Origin: CBDCVO01 sp965223085
GTDB taxonomy: Bacteria > Pseudomonadota > Gammaproteobacteria > Ga0077536
Direction of reading: 5' to 3'
Length of the DNA stretch: 64,000 bases
Assembly: GCA_965223085.1 (NCBI GenBank)
Contig: OZ244981.1
Span: 1,984,001-2,048,000, forward strand
A model generated the notes under the pieces. It was not told the DNA's origin and did not search any database. It saw only the letters and a list, made by a program, of their open reading frames with translations. Position 1 is the stretch's first letter; each line of letters begins with the position of its first letter. Positions 9,162 through 17,433 of this stretch are shown here, piece by piece. A program made the position numbers and the translations under genes.

Positions 9162-10966
9162 TGGCTATTAATACGACTCCGAACGGCTACGATCTGGACA
9201 CCTCGGGGCAGCGTGTCGTCGTCGACCCGATAACCCGCATCGAAGGGCATATGCGCGCCGAGGTCAACATCAACGCCGAGAACGTGATCACTAACGCGGT
9301 CTCCAGCGGCACCCTGTGGCGTGGACTAGAGACCATTCTCAAGGGCCGCGATCCCCGCGATGCGTGGGCGTTTACGCAGCGTATTTGCGGGGTGTGTACC
9401 GGCACCCACGCGCTGACGTCGGTGCGGGCGGTCGAAGACGCGCTCGGCATCAACATTCCCGAGAATGCGAATTGCATTCGCAACATTATGCAGTTGTCCT
9501 TGCAGGTGCACGATCATCTAGTGCACTTCTATCACCTGCATGCCCTGGATTGGGTCAACCCGGTCAATGCCTTGAAAGCGGATCCGAAGGCCACCTCGGT
9601 CCTGCAGCAACAAGTGTCTCCGCATCATCCACATTCATCGCCAGGCTATTTCCGTGATGTGCAAAACCGCTTGAAGAAGTTCGTAGAATCTGGGCAACTG
9701 GGTCCATTTAAAAACGGGTACTGGACGAACCCGGCTTATCTATTGCCCCCCGAAGCCGACCTGATGGCGGTCACCCATTACCTGGAAGCTCTCGATTTCC
9801 AAAAAGAGATCATGAAGACGCGGACGATATTTGGTGGCAAGGATACTCATCCGAACTGGACCGTGGGTGGGGTCCCGTGCCCAATTAACGTAGACGGTGT
9901 CGGCGGCGTGGGCGCGCTCAACATGGTTAGCCTCAATCAGGTGCATCAGATCCTGAAAGACGCCAAGACATTCATTAACCACGTTTATATACCCGACATC
10001 CTTGCCATCGGGTCGTTTTACAAACACTGGCTCTATGGCGGCGGTCTCTCGGGTCAGAGCGTCATGGCCTATGGCGACATTCCCGACCGTGCGAACAATT
10101 ACGATCCGGATAATCTGTTGATGCCGCGCGGCGTGATCATTAACGGTGACCTCAGCAGAGTGCATGAACTCGATCACCGCGACCCCGAACAAATCCAAGA
10201 ATTCGTACCCCACTCCTGGTACAAGTATCCCAATGGCGTCAAGGGCCTGCATCCTTGGGACGGGGTTACCGAACCGGACTATGACGTCAGCAGCGCCAAG
10301 GGTACCAGCACCAATATTGAACAGCTCGATGAGAATGCAAGTTATTCGTGGATCAAGGCGCCGCGTTGGCGGGGTCATGCGGTCGAAGTCGGGCCCTTGG
10401 CACGTTATGTGGTTGGTTACGCTTCGGGGCACGAGGAATGGACAGAGCAGATCACGATGGTGCTCAAAACCCTCGATGTGCCAGTCGAAGCCCTGTTTTC
10501 CACCCTAGGCAGGACCGCTGCACGCGCGCTCGAGGCGCAATGGGCGGCCGACAAGCAGTTGTATTTTTTCGACAAGTTGATGAACAACATCAAGAACGGC
10601 GACAGCGCGACCCACAGTGGCGAAAAATGGGATCCGGCCGATTGGCCGGCCGAGGCCAAAGGCGTTGGGTTTTCGGAAGCGCCGCGCGGCGCGCTTGGCC
10701 ACTGGATCAAGATCAAGGACACCAAGATTAAAAACTATCAATGCGTCGTGCCAACCACTTGGAACGGATCGCCCCGTGACGAAGCGGGCAACATCGGTGC
10801 CTTTGAAGCTTCAATGATGAACACCAAAGTAGCGGTAGCTGAAGAGCCGGTCGAGATCCTGCGCAACATTCACAGTTTTGATCCTTGCCTAGCCTGCTCT
10901 ACCCACGTGATGAGCGAAGATGGTGAGGAGTTAACACGCGTCACGACTGGTCCAGTGGCCCTTTAG
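9161..10966 (+). CDS. hupL: Group 1d NiFe uptake hydrogenase large subunit
   Basis: Catalytic subunit (601 aa) carrying the NiFe(CN)2CO site. The N-terminal Ni ligands are in RICGVCTGTH (about residues 74-83), and the C-terminal pair in DPCLACSTH near residue 580. After that His, about 19 residues (beginning VMSEDG) remain to be removed by the HupD peptidase. The RIEGHM motif and the PRGALGHW segment are also typical. A Shine-Dalgarno AAAGGAG overlaps the end of hupS, indicating coupled translation. The protein should be exported with HupS by the Tat route and pass electrons through HupC to quinone. Confidence 0.97.
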   Translation: MAINTTPNGYDLDTSGQRVVVDPITRIEGHMRAEVNINAENVITNAVSSGTLWRGLETILKGRDPRDAWAFTQRICGVCTGTHALTSVRAVEDALGINIPENANCIRNIMQLSLQVHDHLVHFYHLHALDWVNPVNALKADPKATSVLQQQVSPHHPHSSPGYFRDVQNRLKKFVESGQLGPFKNGYWTNPAYLLPPEADLMAVTHYLEALDFQKEIMKTRTIFGGKDTHPNWTVGGVPCPINVDGVGGVGALNMVSLNQVHQILKDAKTFINHVYIPDILAIGSFYKHWLYGGGLSGQSVMAYGDIPDRANNYDPDNLLMPRGVIINGDLSRVHELDHRDPEQIQEFVPHSWYKYPNGVKGLHPWDGVTEPDYDVSSAKGTSTNIEQLDENASYSWIKAPRWRGHAVEVGPLARYVVGYASGHEEWTEQITMVLKTLDVPVEALFSTLGRTAARALEAQWAADKQLYFFDKLMNNIKNGDSATHSGEKWDPADWPAEAKGVGFSEAPRGALGHWIKIKDTKIKNYQCVVPTTWNGSPRDEAGNIGAFEASMMNTKVAVAEEPVEILRNIHSFDPCLACSTHVMSEDGEELTRVTTGPVAL

Positions 10967-10988
10967 GAGACATGACGAGGTTTAGAAG

Positions 10989-11573
10989 ATGAATACCAGA
11001 ATTCAATGCACTGCAATGTTGGTTACCGGCATTTGCAGCACCACTGTCCTAGCACATGCCGGCCACGCAACGGGCGTAGGGCTGAGCGGTGGTTTTCTTC
11101 ATGCGCTCGGCGGGCTCGATCATTTAGTCGCTGCGATGTTGATCGGTTTGTGGGCCGCGACGGGTTCCGGCGTGCGGAAATATCTACCGCTGGCGGTGTT
11201 CCCCCTATTTACGATCATCGGTTCCTTACTGGCTGTGTATAGCGTCCAGTTTGTGGGTGGAGAGTTCATGCTCGCGCTATCCATTCTCACTGTAGGTCTA
11301 TTGTTGTTCCGCGGGGTCACTGTGCGCGTCACAACTTGCATCGTGGTCGCCGTGTTCGCGCTGTTCTACGGCCACGTGCACATGCTCGAGATTAAGCTGC
11401 TCGCCTCACCATTTGCTTATGTCATCGGCTTGGTAGTTGTGAGTGTCGCGTTGCTGGGTGCTGGGTTCGGTGCTGGCCTGTGCTTGCAGGGCAGGCGCAC
11501 CGCGTGGCTGTTACCTGCTGTCGGTGCGTTCGTGAGTGGCGTAAGCGCCGTATTGTTACTCGGCACCGCTTAG
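10989..11573 (+). CDS. hupE: HupE/UreJ-type nickel permease
   Basis: A 194-residue membrane protein. An N-terminal signal-like segment ends at LAHAGHATG. The family motif appears as HALGGLDHLVAAML at about residues 38-51, followed by some five further hydrophobic helices, one with an FYGHVHMLE His cluster. HupE/UreJ proteins bring nickel across the inner membrane for hydrogenase or urease; the His/Asp motif is the proposed metal site. It lies 22 bp after hupL and 33 bp before hupC, inside the structural operon. Some hydrogenase operons have HupE in this position. There is no sign of damage. Confidence 0.85.
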   Translation: MNTRIQCTAMLVTGICSTTVLAHAGHATGVGLSGGFLHALGGLDHLVAAMLIGLWAATGSGVRKYLPLAVFPLFTIIGSLLAVYSVQFVGGEFMLALSILTVGLLLFRGVTVRVTTCIVVAVFALFYGHVHMLEIKLLASPFAYVIGLVVVSVALLGAGFGAGLCLQGRRTAWLLPAVGAFVSGVSAVLLLGTA

Positions 11574-11606
11574 TTTAACGGCGGGCGTAGAAAGGGGAGC
11601 TACGAT

Positions 11607-12323
11607 ATGACGACCGAAACGGCAGTCATTGATGGTGAACAGGCAGTCTATGTGTATGAGGGACCGCTGAGGCTTTGGCACTGGATCAATGCGCTATCTA
11701 TTGTTGTCCTGTGCGGCAGTGGCTATTTCATCGGTTCGCCTTTACCGAGCCTGTCGGGTGAAGCCAGCGAGCATTTTTTGATGGGATATATTCGCTTCGC
11801 GCACTTCGCCGCCGCTTATATTCTCATCATCGGTTTTGTCTTCCGCGCATACTGGGCGGTGGCGGGAAATATCCATGCGCGGGAGTTGTTCGCACCGCCG
11901 CTGTTCAAGCGAAAATGGTGGAGTGGCGTGTGGCATGAGATCAAATGGTATGCATTTAGTGCCAAAGAGCCGCGCAAATATATCGGCCATAATCCGCTGG
12001 CAACCTTATTCATGCATTTCATGCTGTTGTGGGGTACGGTCTTTATGATCGTCACCGGGCTTGCTTTGTATGGCGAAGGTGCGGGCCAGGGTTCGTGGCA
12101 GTACGAACTTTTTTCGTCCTGGGTGATCCCGCTCTTCGGCCAAAGTCAGGACGTACATACCTGGCACCATGCCTTCATGTGGTACCTCATTTGTTTCGTC
12201 ATCATTCACGTCTATGTCGCGTTTCGTGAAGACATCATGTCGCGACAAAGTTTGATCAGCACCATGATCAGTGGTTGGCGCATGTTCAAGGACAATCGGC
12301 CCATCGATGACGACTCCCACTAG
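11607..12323 (+). CDS. hupC: Hydrogenase b-type cytochrome subunit
   Basis: A 238-residue Ni/Fe-hydrogenase cytochrome b (HupC/HoxZ/HyaC family) that accepts electrons from HupS and reduces the quinone pool, and anchors the HupSL dimer. Four hydrophobic helices are visible, with haem-ligand His candidates in LRLWHWINAL, RFAHFAAAY and the DVHTWHHAFMWY segment. A GGGGAG motif precedes the ATG. It closes the first transcription unit: a 348-bp gap follows that holds a weak hairpin and a second sigma-54 promoter. Confidence 0.93.
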   Translation: MTTETAVIDGEQAVYVYEGPLRLWHWINALSIVVLCGSGYFIGSPLPSLSGEASEHFLMGYIRFAHFAAAYILIIGFVFRAYWAVAGNIHARELFAPPLFKRKWWSGVWHEIKWYAFSAKEPRKYIGHNPLATLFMHFMLLWGTVFMIVTGLALYGEGAGQGSWQYELFSSWVIPLFGQSQDVHTWHHAFMWYLICFVIIHVYVAFREDIMSRQSLISTMISGWRMFKDNRPIDDDSH

Positions 12324-12378
12324 CGCTAGGGAGTACTAGCCCGCGATTCTCGACCCTCGCCACCCCGGCGCCCGGTAC

Positions 12379-12397
12379 GCCGCCATGACGGCTTTTT
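12379..12397 (+). terminator. Possible weak hairpin terminator after hupC
   Basis: GCCG at 12379-12382 pairs with CGGC at 12389-12392 and is followed by TTTTT (12393-12397). The stem is only 4 bp, so termination would be partial at best. The position fits separation of hupSLEC from hupD onward. Confidence 0.3.
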
Positions 12398-12423
12398 CGG
12401 TTAGGTGCGGGTGTGGACGCGCC

Positions 12424-12444
12424 CGGTTTTGCAAGATAAAACCG
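12424..12444. promoter_or_regulatory. Inverted repeat upstream of the second sigma-54 promoter
   Basis: CGGTTTT (12424-12430) and AAAACCG (12438-12444) form 7-bp arms around a 7-nt spacer, about 140 bp before the -24 box. The distance suits an enhancer for an NtrC-type activator such as HoxA. This is inference from position only. Confidence 0.35.
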
Positions 12445-12581
12445 AGGTTTCGCCGGTAACTGGAAACAATTATTACGAAATTTCCAAAAGCTGTATCATT
12501 GCTAACCGGTTTCTGTAGCATCAATTCTGAGATCTGAAGAGAATCCGAGCTGAAACAGTATCTTACCGGTGTTTGAACACG

Positions 12582-12597
12582 TGGCACGCTGATTGCA
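12582..12597 (+). promoter_or_regulatory. Sigma-54 (-24/-12) promoter of the hupD–hyp–hox genes
   Basis: TGGCACG-N4-TTGCA is a full match to the sigma-54 consensus, with GG at 12583-12584 and GC at 12595-12596. It lies about 75 bp before hupD, so the expected start of transcription is near 12608. It probably drives the long accessory operon. Confidence 0.88.
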
Positions 12598-12671
12598 ATT
12601 TGTCATATGTCGTGTGAGGCGCGAGTCAGTACGACCTAGAAAAACGATAACGCCAGGTGGCGGAGGTTGGC

Positions 12672-13367
12672 ATGAGGGAGGCATCATCTACGCTGATATT
12701 GGGCGTCGGCAACGTTTTGTGGGCCGATGAAGGTTTTGGCGTCCGCGCGGTCGAGCATTTGCACCGCCACTATCACTTGCCGCCGGGTGTCACCCTCATG
12801 GACGGTGGAACACTCGGTCTTTATCTGCTCCAACACGTGCAGGCCGCGGATATCTTGGTGGTGTTTGATGCCGTCGATTATGGCCTCCAATCGGGCACCC
12901 TAAAGATTGTCGAGGGCAGTGACGTTCCCAGATTCCTCGGCGCTAAAAAGATGAGCTTGCACCAAACTAGTTTCCAGGAGGTGCTGGCGTTGGCCGAATT
13001 GCTTGGCCAAGCGCCGAGACAGATCGTTTTGATCGGCGTGCAGCCCGTGGAGCTAGCGGACTACGGTGGTAGTCTCAGACCCGCCGTGAAAGCGCAGATC
13101 CAACCAGCCATCGCCGTTGCGTTGACCTGGCTTGGTGAACGCGGAATTTGCGCCCAACCGCGACGCCGTGCGCTCCCGCCGAGCGACAGCCTCGGCGGCG
13201 CGGCGATCGACATCGAACGTTATGAACAAGAACGCCCGCCGGCGGAAGTTGCCTGTCGTGTGGGTGACGCGCGGGTACTCGCCTCGCCCCTGTTTGAACT
13301 CGGCCCCCGTCCCCATCTCATCGACAACACACTTAAGGTCAGCGTCGATCAACGGAGCAAGCGTTGA
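12672..13367 (+). CDS. hupD: Hydrogenase maturation endopeptidase
   Basis: Nickel-dependent peptidase (HoxM/HyaD/HupD) that removes the HupL C-terminal extension once the metal site is complete. The family start ILGVGNVLWADEGFGVRAVE is present at residues about 9-28, with the metal-binding Glu in DEGFG, an Asp in DAVDYG, and the His in MSLHQTSF. At 231 residues it is somewhat longer than usual; the extra C-terminal tail (from about residue 160) is Arg/Pro-rich and has no recognised domain. The ATG at 12672 was chosen for the GGAG seven bases upstream; a GTG at 12657 is the alternative. It overlaps hupF by 1 base. Confidence 0.92.
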   Translation: MREASSTLILGVGNVLWADEGFGVRAVEHLHRHYHLPPGVTLMDGGTLGLYLLQHVQAADILVVFDAVDYGLQSGTLKIVEGSDVPRFLGAKKMSLHQTSFQEVLALAELLGQAPRQIVLIGVQPVELADYGGSLRPAVKAQIQPAIAVALTWLGERGICAQPRRRALPPSDSLGGAAIDIERYEQERPPAEVACRVGDARVLASPLFELGPRPHLIDNTLKVSVDQRSKR

Positions 13368-13693
13368 TGTGCATCGGGATCCCCATGCGGGTGGTTGAAG
13401 CCGCGGAAACCTTCGCTTGGTGCGAAGGCATGGGGGGGGTACGCCGCGAAGTAAATATGCAACTGCTTGGTGCGCAGCCGGTGGGCACATGGGTGCTTGT
13501 TTTTCTCGACAGTGCTCGCGAAGTGCTGAGTTCTGAAGCAGCACACCGGATAAGCGACGCCATCAGAGCGCTGGAACTAGTCATGCAAGGCAAGCCGGTC
13601 GACCCCGCAGCTGTCGATGCCTTGTTTCCAGATCTCGCGCACCGCGAACCACAATTACCGGAGCACGTTAGACATGCTGCAAAAAGCGCCTAA
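13367..13693 (+). CDS. hupF: HupF, HypC-family hydrogenase chaperone
   Basis: A 108-residue HypC/HupF-family protein starting MCIGIPM, where Cys2 is the residue that forms the link to the large subunit or HypD. The start is set by that motif; the ATG overlaps the hupD stop (TGATG). Members with the longer C-terminal tail, as here, are typically HupF, thought to protect the HupL precursor under oxygen. A separate standard-length HypC is encoded at 18300, so the two roles are divided as in other aerobic hydrogen oxidisers. Confidence 0.9.
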   Translation: MCIGIPMRVVEAAETFAWCEGMGGVRREVNMQLLGAQPVGTWVLVFLDSAREVLSSEAAHRISDAIRALELVMQGKPVDPAAVDALFPDLAHREPQLPEHVRHAAKSA

Positions 13694-13733
13694 GCGAGCG
13701 GCGTGCCCATAAAGAACCATTTGGAGAGCGTTT

Positions 13734-14153
13734 ATGTCATCACGACTCGTGCGCAACATGATCGAAAACAACAATTATCCTGTCCTCGATCAAGAGACTA
13801 TCGATGCCTTTCTCACCGAGCACCAGGACGTCGTACTGTTTCTCGTTGGCGATACCAGAAGTTTTCCGGAAGGCAATGACGTCGCGGTGATCCTGCCGGA
13901 ATTGATGCAGGTATTCGCCGACCTGTTGAGCGTCGCCGTGGTCGCCCCGGCGATAGCGCGCGACGTCCAGTTGCGCTACCGGGTCAAAGGCTGGCCTGCA
14001 CTGGTGTTCGTGCGCCGCGGCGAGTACCTCGGTGCGATTACCGGGGTGCAGGACTGGAACGTCTATATCGATGAAATCAACACTATTCTGGACCAGGAGC
14101 CGTCGGCGCCGCCGCCCCTGGATATCACGCGCTTGTGCGGCGCGATGAATTGA
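13734..14153 (+). CDS. hupG: HupG/HyaE-family hydrogenase accessory protein
   Basis: A 139-residue protein of the HyaE/HupG family, with a thioredoxin-like fold but no CxxC: no cysteine occurs in the expected active-site loop (LFLVGDTRSFPEGND). The YRVKGWPALVFVRRG strand-loop with its cis-Pro position is preserved. Family members bind the small-subunit precursor and its Tat signal during assembly. A GGAGAG precedes the ATG. It is followed 9 bp later by hupH. Confidence 0.85.
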   Translation: MSSRLVRNMIENNNYPVLDQETIDAFLTEHQDVVLFLVGDTRSFPEGNDVAVILPELMQVFADLLSVAVVAPAIARDVQLRYRVKGWPALVFVRRGEYLGAITGVQDWNVYIDEINTILDQEPSAPPPLDITRLCGAMN

Positions 14154-14162
14154 GGCGCGGTC

Positions 14163-15020
14163 ATGAAAAAGATGGATATTCCAGTGGTCGCTGTGGGGCC
14201 AGGTTCGCAGCCCGGCGACGACGATGGTGTGGTGATGGAGTCCCCATCGGCGCCGGGTGAGATGAGCACCTACCGCATGCCGGATCTCTCTGTGCGGGAG
14301 GACCTCGGCACACTGAGCGGCGGTCTCACCGTGCTCTCGGAAATCGAGTCCATGCTCGAGGACTATCGGATTGGCGACCAACCCCGCCGCCGGGCGCTCG
14401 ACGACCTCGACCGCGACAACCGCGAATTGGTCGACGAGGTCCTCGGCGACGGCGAGGTCAGCATTGTCTATGCGGACGAGGTGAGGATCCAGATCCAGGA
14501 ATCCGTGTTGGCGGGTGTGTGGCGTATACAACACCTCGGTCGAAGCGGGCAGATCGTCAACGATCTTATCGAGGTTGCGGATATTCCCAGCGTGGTGCGT
14601 GAGGCAAGCTTTCTCAACCCCAGCGTGCCGTGCGTATCAATGGAGGAATCTCCACCCGGTGTGATGAACGCACCCCCGGTGATCACCGAGATCACTAACA
14701 AGGCGACCGCGTTTCACCGCGGTGACGAACCCTATGTGATCAACTTATCCCTGCTGCCGCAGACCGAGGAGGATCTGGCCTATCTGCACGCCCGGCTGGG
14801 CATCGGACCGGTAAGCATTTTGTCGCGCGGTTATGGTAATTGCCGCATTACCAGTACCGCCACGCCGTTTGTTTGGTGGGTGCAGTATTTCAATTCCGAT
14901 GACATCAACATTCTGAATACGCTCGAGATCTCCGAGGTCCCGGCGGTCGCATGCGCGGCCCAGGAAGACCTCGCGGACAGCGCCGAGCGCTTGCGCCTGA
15001 TCATGGAAGTCTACGCCTGA
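14163..15020 (+). CDS. hupH: HupH/HyaF-family hydrogenase accessory protein
   Basis: A 285-residue HupH/HyaF-family maturation factor. The N-terminal half holds a variable Gly/Pro-rich segment, and the C-terminal half contains the conserved PYVINLSLLPQTEEDLAYL region and a GNCRITSTATPFVWWVQYFN block typical of the family. HupH helps mature oxygen-tolerant uptake hydrogenases and is found with HupG/I/J. Its stop overlaps the hupI start (TGATG), so translation is coupled. Confidence 0.88.
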   Translation: MKKMDIPVVAVGPGSQPGDDDGVVMESPSAPGEMSTYRMPDLSVREDLGTLSGGLTVLSEIESMLEDYRIGDQPRRRALDDLDRDNRELVDEVLGDGEVSIVYADEVRIQIQESVLAGVWRIQHLGRSGQIVNDLIEVADIPSVVREASFLNPSVPCVSMEESPPGVMNAPPVITEITNKATAFHRGDEPYVINLSLLPQTEEDLAYLHARLGIGPVSILSRGYGNCRITSTATPFVWWVQYFNSDDINILNTLEISEVPAVACAAQEDLADSAERLRLIMEVYA

Positions 15021-15250
15021 TGACGGACGCCGCTCACATTCCCGGTTCCTACGGTGGCGATCCGTCCAAGTTGAGCGCTGACACCCGGCTTGAATGCAAA
15101 ATCTGTTGGCACGTGTATGACCCGGTCGAAGGTGACGCCTACTGGCAAGTTCCCGCCGGTACGCCGTTTTCGCAATTGCCCGACCATTGGAGCTGCCCTC
15201 AATGCGACGCGCCGAAGACCGACTATCTCGTTGTTGCTGACGAAGCGTGA
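15020..15250 (+). CDS. hupI: HupI rubredoxin
   Basis: A 76-residue rubredoxin. The two iron-binding knuckles are CKICWHVYDP (about residue 26 onward) and CPQCDAPKTDY near residue 59. The WQVPAGTPFSQLPDHWSCPQC segment is standard for the hydrogenase-linked subgroup. These rubredoxins are needed for active enzyme in air, probably protecting or repairing small-subunit clusters. The start at 15020 is fixed by overlap with the hupH stop; longer in-frame starts lie inside hupH. It also overlaps hupJ by 1 base. Confidence 0.95.
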   Translation: MTDAAHIPGSYGGDPSKLSADTRLECKICWHVYDPVEGDAYWQVPAGTPFSQLPDHWSCPQCDAPKTDYLVVADEA

Positions 15251-15861
15251 TGGACGCTGATCGTCTGCAAACGCTGCGCGAGCAGCTGCAAATCAGCTAC
15301 CAGCGGATCGAGCGCGAGCGCATGGCCCACATCCCGATCCTCAACAAGGCGCTGCACGTCGAAGCGGTCGGCTTTCGTGAGTGGGAATCAGGTATTATCG
15401 GCGTGATGCTAACACCGTGGTTTATGAACCTCATGTTAGTCCCGCATGAGCCGGAAAGCTGGGCTGAACTCGAGGTTTTGAGTAAGACCAGCCATAGTTT
15501 TCCATCTGGGCATTATGAGTTCATCGTTGGTGAGGAAGCCGGTATCGGTAAATACCAGATGTGCTCCTTGTTCTCACCGGTATTTGAATTTGGCGATCAA
15601 GATACGGCGGTGGCGACGGCCGAGGCCGTCATGGTCGAGTTGATGGACGTTGCCAATCGCTGCGAGGTCGCTACGCATCAGCATGAGATTGAGCGTGCCT
15701 GGCACGATGACAAACCGCGCCAGACGGACACTGGGGAGGCGCTGGATATCGGTCGGCGCGGGCAAGACCGCGCTTCGTTACGCGCACCGATGAGCGCTGC
15801 AATGAGTCGGCGTGACATGCTCCGCCGCGCGCTTTTGCTCGGCAATGGAGCACCAGATTGA
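15250..15861 (+). CDS. hupJ: HupJ/HybE-family hydrogenase assembly chaperone
   Basis: A 203-residue member of the HybE/HupJ chaperone family. The MTPWFMNLMLVP segment (about residues 55-67) and the HYEFIVGEEAGIGKYQMCSLFSPVFEF region are characteristic. The C-terminal tail is hydrophilic and ends with an RRDMLRRALL helix seen in HupJ proteins. The likely role is proofreading Tat export of assembled subunits. It begins at the ATG overlapping the hupI stop and its end overlaps hupK by 4 bases. Confidence 0.88.
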   Translation: MDADRLQTLREQLQISYQRIERERMAHIPILNKALHVEAVGFREWESGIIGVMLTPWFMNLMLVPHEPESWAELEVLSKTSHSFPSGHYEFIVGEEAGIGKYQMCSLFSPVFEFGDQDTAVATAEAVMVELMDVANRCEVATHQHEIERAWHDDKPRQTDTGEALDIGRRGQDRASLRAPMSAAMSRRDMLRRALLLGNGAPD

Positions 15862-17045
15862 CTATCGAAGGACGCCTGCAGGTGCACTTGCGTAACAATA
15901 TCGACGGGGGATCGCGGGTTACGATTAACTCGAGCCGTTCCTTGGCTGCGACCAAGCTACTGTATGGCAAGACGCCGCAAGAGGCATTAACGATCGTGCC
16001 CGCACTGTACAACATTTGCGGCCATGCCCAAGCTCAGGCGGCTCATATCGCCTGTGCCCGGGCCGCCGGCCAAAGATCATGCGGTGGTGACGGCCGCGAA
16101 CTCGCCCGCGAGATACTGGTTATGATCGAAACCGCCAAGGAACACCTCGCGCGGATCTTCATCGATTGGCCGCAATACCTTGGGGAAGATGCCTTGGTGA
16201 ATGATCTTAAACCGGTCATGCAGATGCCGCCTGGCTTGCGAAAAGCACTGTTTGTTGAGGGCGAGGCATTCGGCGCCCAGGCTCGCCTCAGGTCCAATTT
16301 CGAGCCGCTTGGAGCTATGCTGCGACAACTGGATGATCGCCTGCAGCGGAAAGTCTTTGCGACTACCGCCGAACTGTGGTGCGCAACCGCGGAGGTGGCT
16401 GAGCTCGCGGCGTGGATGGAGCGGGGTGAGACCGTTGCGGCACGATTGTTTCGTCACGTTGGCGAATCCGGTTGGTCTGGCGCCGGCCGCAGTGCGGTGG
16501 GTTTTTTACCGCCGTTGGGGGAGGGCGATCTGCGCGCATGTCTTGACAGTCCGGGGGGCGACGCCTTTATCGCCCAGCCGCTCTGGTATGGCGAGCCTCA
16601 GGAGACCACGGCTTTAGCGCGCCAACAGGGGCACCCGTTGTTACGCGCTTTGAGCGCAGATCATCACAACGGTCTCCTACCACGTTTGTGTGCGCGCTTG
16701 CTGGAACTGGCGGGCATCCCGTCACGCATCAAAGCGGCGCTCGCACAGCTCGAGGCGCTCAGCGGCAACGCCTCCACCGATCTATCGACAGTTGTTTCAG
16801 GCACGGGTATCGGCCAAGTGGAAGCAGCGCGCGGACGCCTCATCCATCGCGTTGAATTACGCGCCGGTATGATCGAGCGCTATCAGATCCTGGCGCCGAC
16901 GGAATGGAATTTTCACCCGCGCGGCGTCGTAGCCCAGGGACTCGCGGCGCTACGGGGGCGCGACGCGGCCGACTTGCCACGACTCGCGGCGATGTTCATT
17001 CACGCCGTGGACCCATGCGTCGCTTGCGACGTGACGGTGCACTGA
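15858..17045 (+). CDS. hupK: HupK, large-subunit-like maturation scaffold
   Basis: A 395-residue HupK/HoxV-type protein, a degenerate relative of the hydrogenase large subunit. It lacks the N-terminal CxxC Ni motif (the corresponding segment reads NICGHAQ) but keeps the C-terminal DPCVACDVTVH, ending exactly at the His. The EAARGRLIHRV…TEWNFHPRG segment also parallels large subunits. HoxV in Ralstonia acts as a scaffold for the Fe(CN)2CO unit. The start is a TTG at 15858 overlapping the hupJ stop. The start choice is supported by frame and spacing, not by a strong Shine-Dalgarno. Confidence 0.85.
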   Translation: MTIEGRLQVHLRNNIDGGSRVTINSSRSLAATKLLYGKTPQEALTIVPALYNICGHAQAQAAHIACARAAGQRSCGGDGRELAREILVMIETAKEHLARIFIDWPQYLGEDALVNDLKPVMQMPPGLRKALFVEGEAFGAQARLRSNFEPLGAMLRQLDDRLQRKVFATTAELWCATAEVAELAAWMERGETVAARLFRHVGESGWSGAGRSAVGFLPPLGEGDLRACLDSPGGDAFIAQPLWYGEPQETTALARQQGHPLLRALSADHHNGLLPRLCARLLELAGIPSRIKAALAQLEALSGNASTDLSTVVSGTGIGQVEAARGRLIHRVELRAGMIERYQILAPTEWNFHPRGVVAQGLAALRGRDAADLPRLAAMFIHAVDPCVACDVTVH

Positions 17046-17386
17046 TGCACGAATTATCGCTGTGCGAAGGCGTGCTACAGACCTTGCAAGGCAGTGCGAA
17101 AAGCGCGGGTTATTCACGGGTCAGAACCGTATGGCTCGAAATCGGCGAATTGGCCGGTGTTGAGATTGCGGCACTGTTGTTCTGTTTTGATGTCGTCAGC
17201 AAAGGGAGCCTGGCTGAAGGTGCGCGCCTCGAGATCATCGACGTTGCCGGTGAGGCGTGGTGCATGCAATGCGCGCAGCGTGTGCGTGTACGCAAACGTT
17301 TCGATCGATGCCCCGATTGTGGTAGCTATCAGTTGCAGGTCACTGGTGGTGATGAAATGCGCATCAAGGAACTAGAAGTCGAATAA
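17045..17386 (+). CDS. hypA: Nickel metallochaperone HypA
   Basis: A 113-residue HypA. The Ni-binding N-terminus MHE is present, and the start is fixed by it and by the 1-base overlap with hupK. The zinc site has two CxxC pairs, CMQC (about residue 75) and CPDC (about residue 92). HypA hands nickel to the large subunit together with HypB. It is first of the hypABCDE set and 47 bp upstream of hypB. Confidence 0.96.
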   Translation: MHELSLCEGVLQTLQGSAKSAGYSRVRTVWLEIGELAGVEIAALLFCFDVVSKGSLAEGARLEIIDVAGEAWCMQCAQRVRVRKRFDRCPDCGSYQLQVTGGDEMRIKELEVE

Positions 17387-17433
17387 ACAGCCGTTGGTAG
17401 TTCGCGGCATAACCCGAAGGGAGGACTATTATC

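Noticed and set aside
13740..14534. A 264-codon minus-strand frame across hupG/hupH
   Set aside because: It lies antisense to two conserved maturation genes with correct overlaps and operon spacing.
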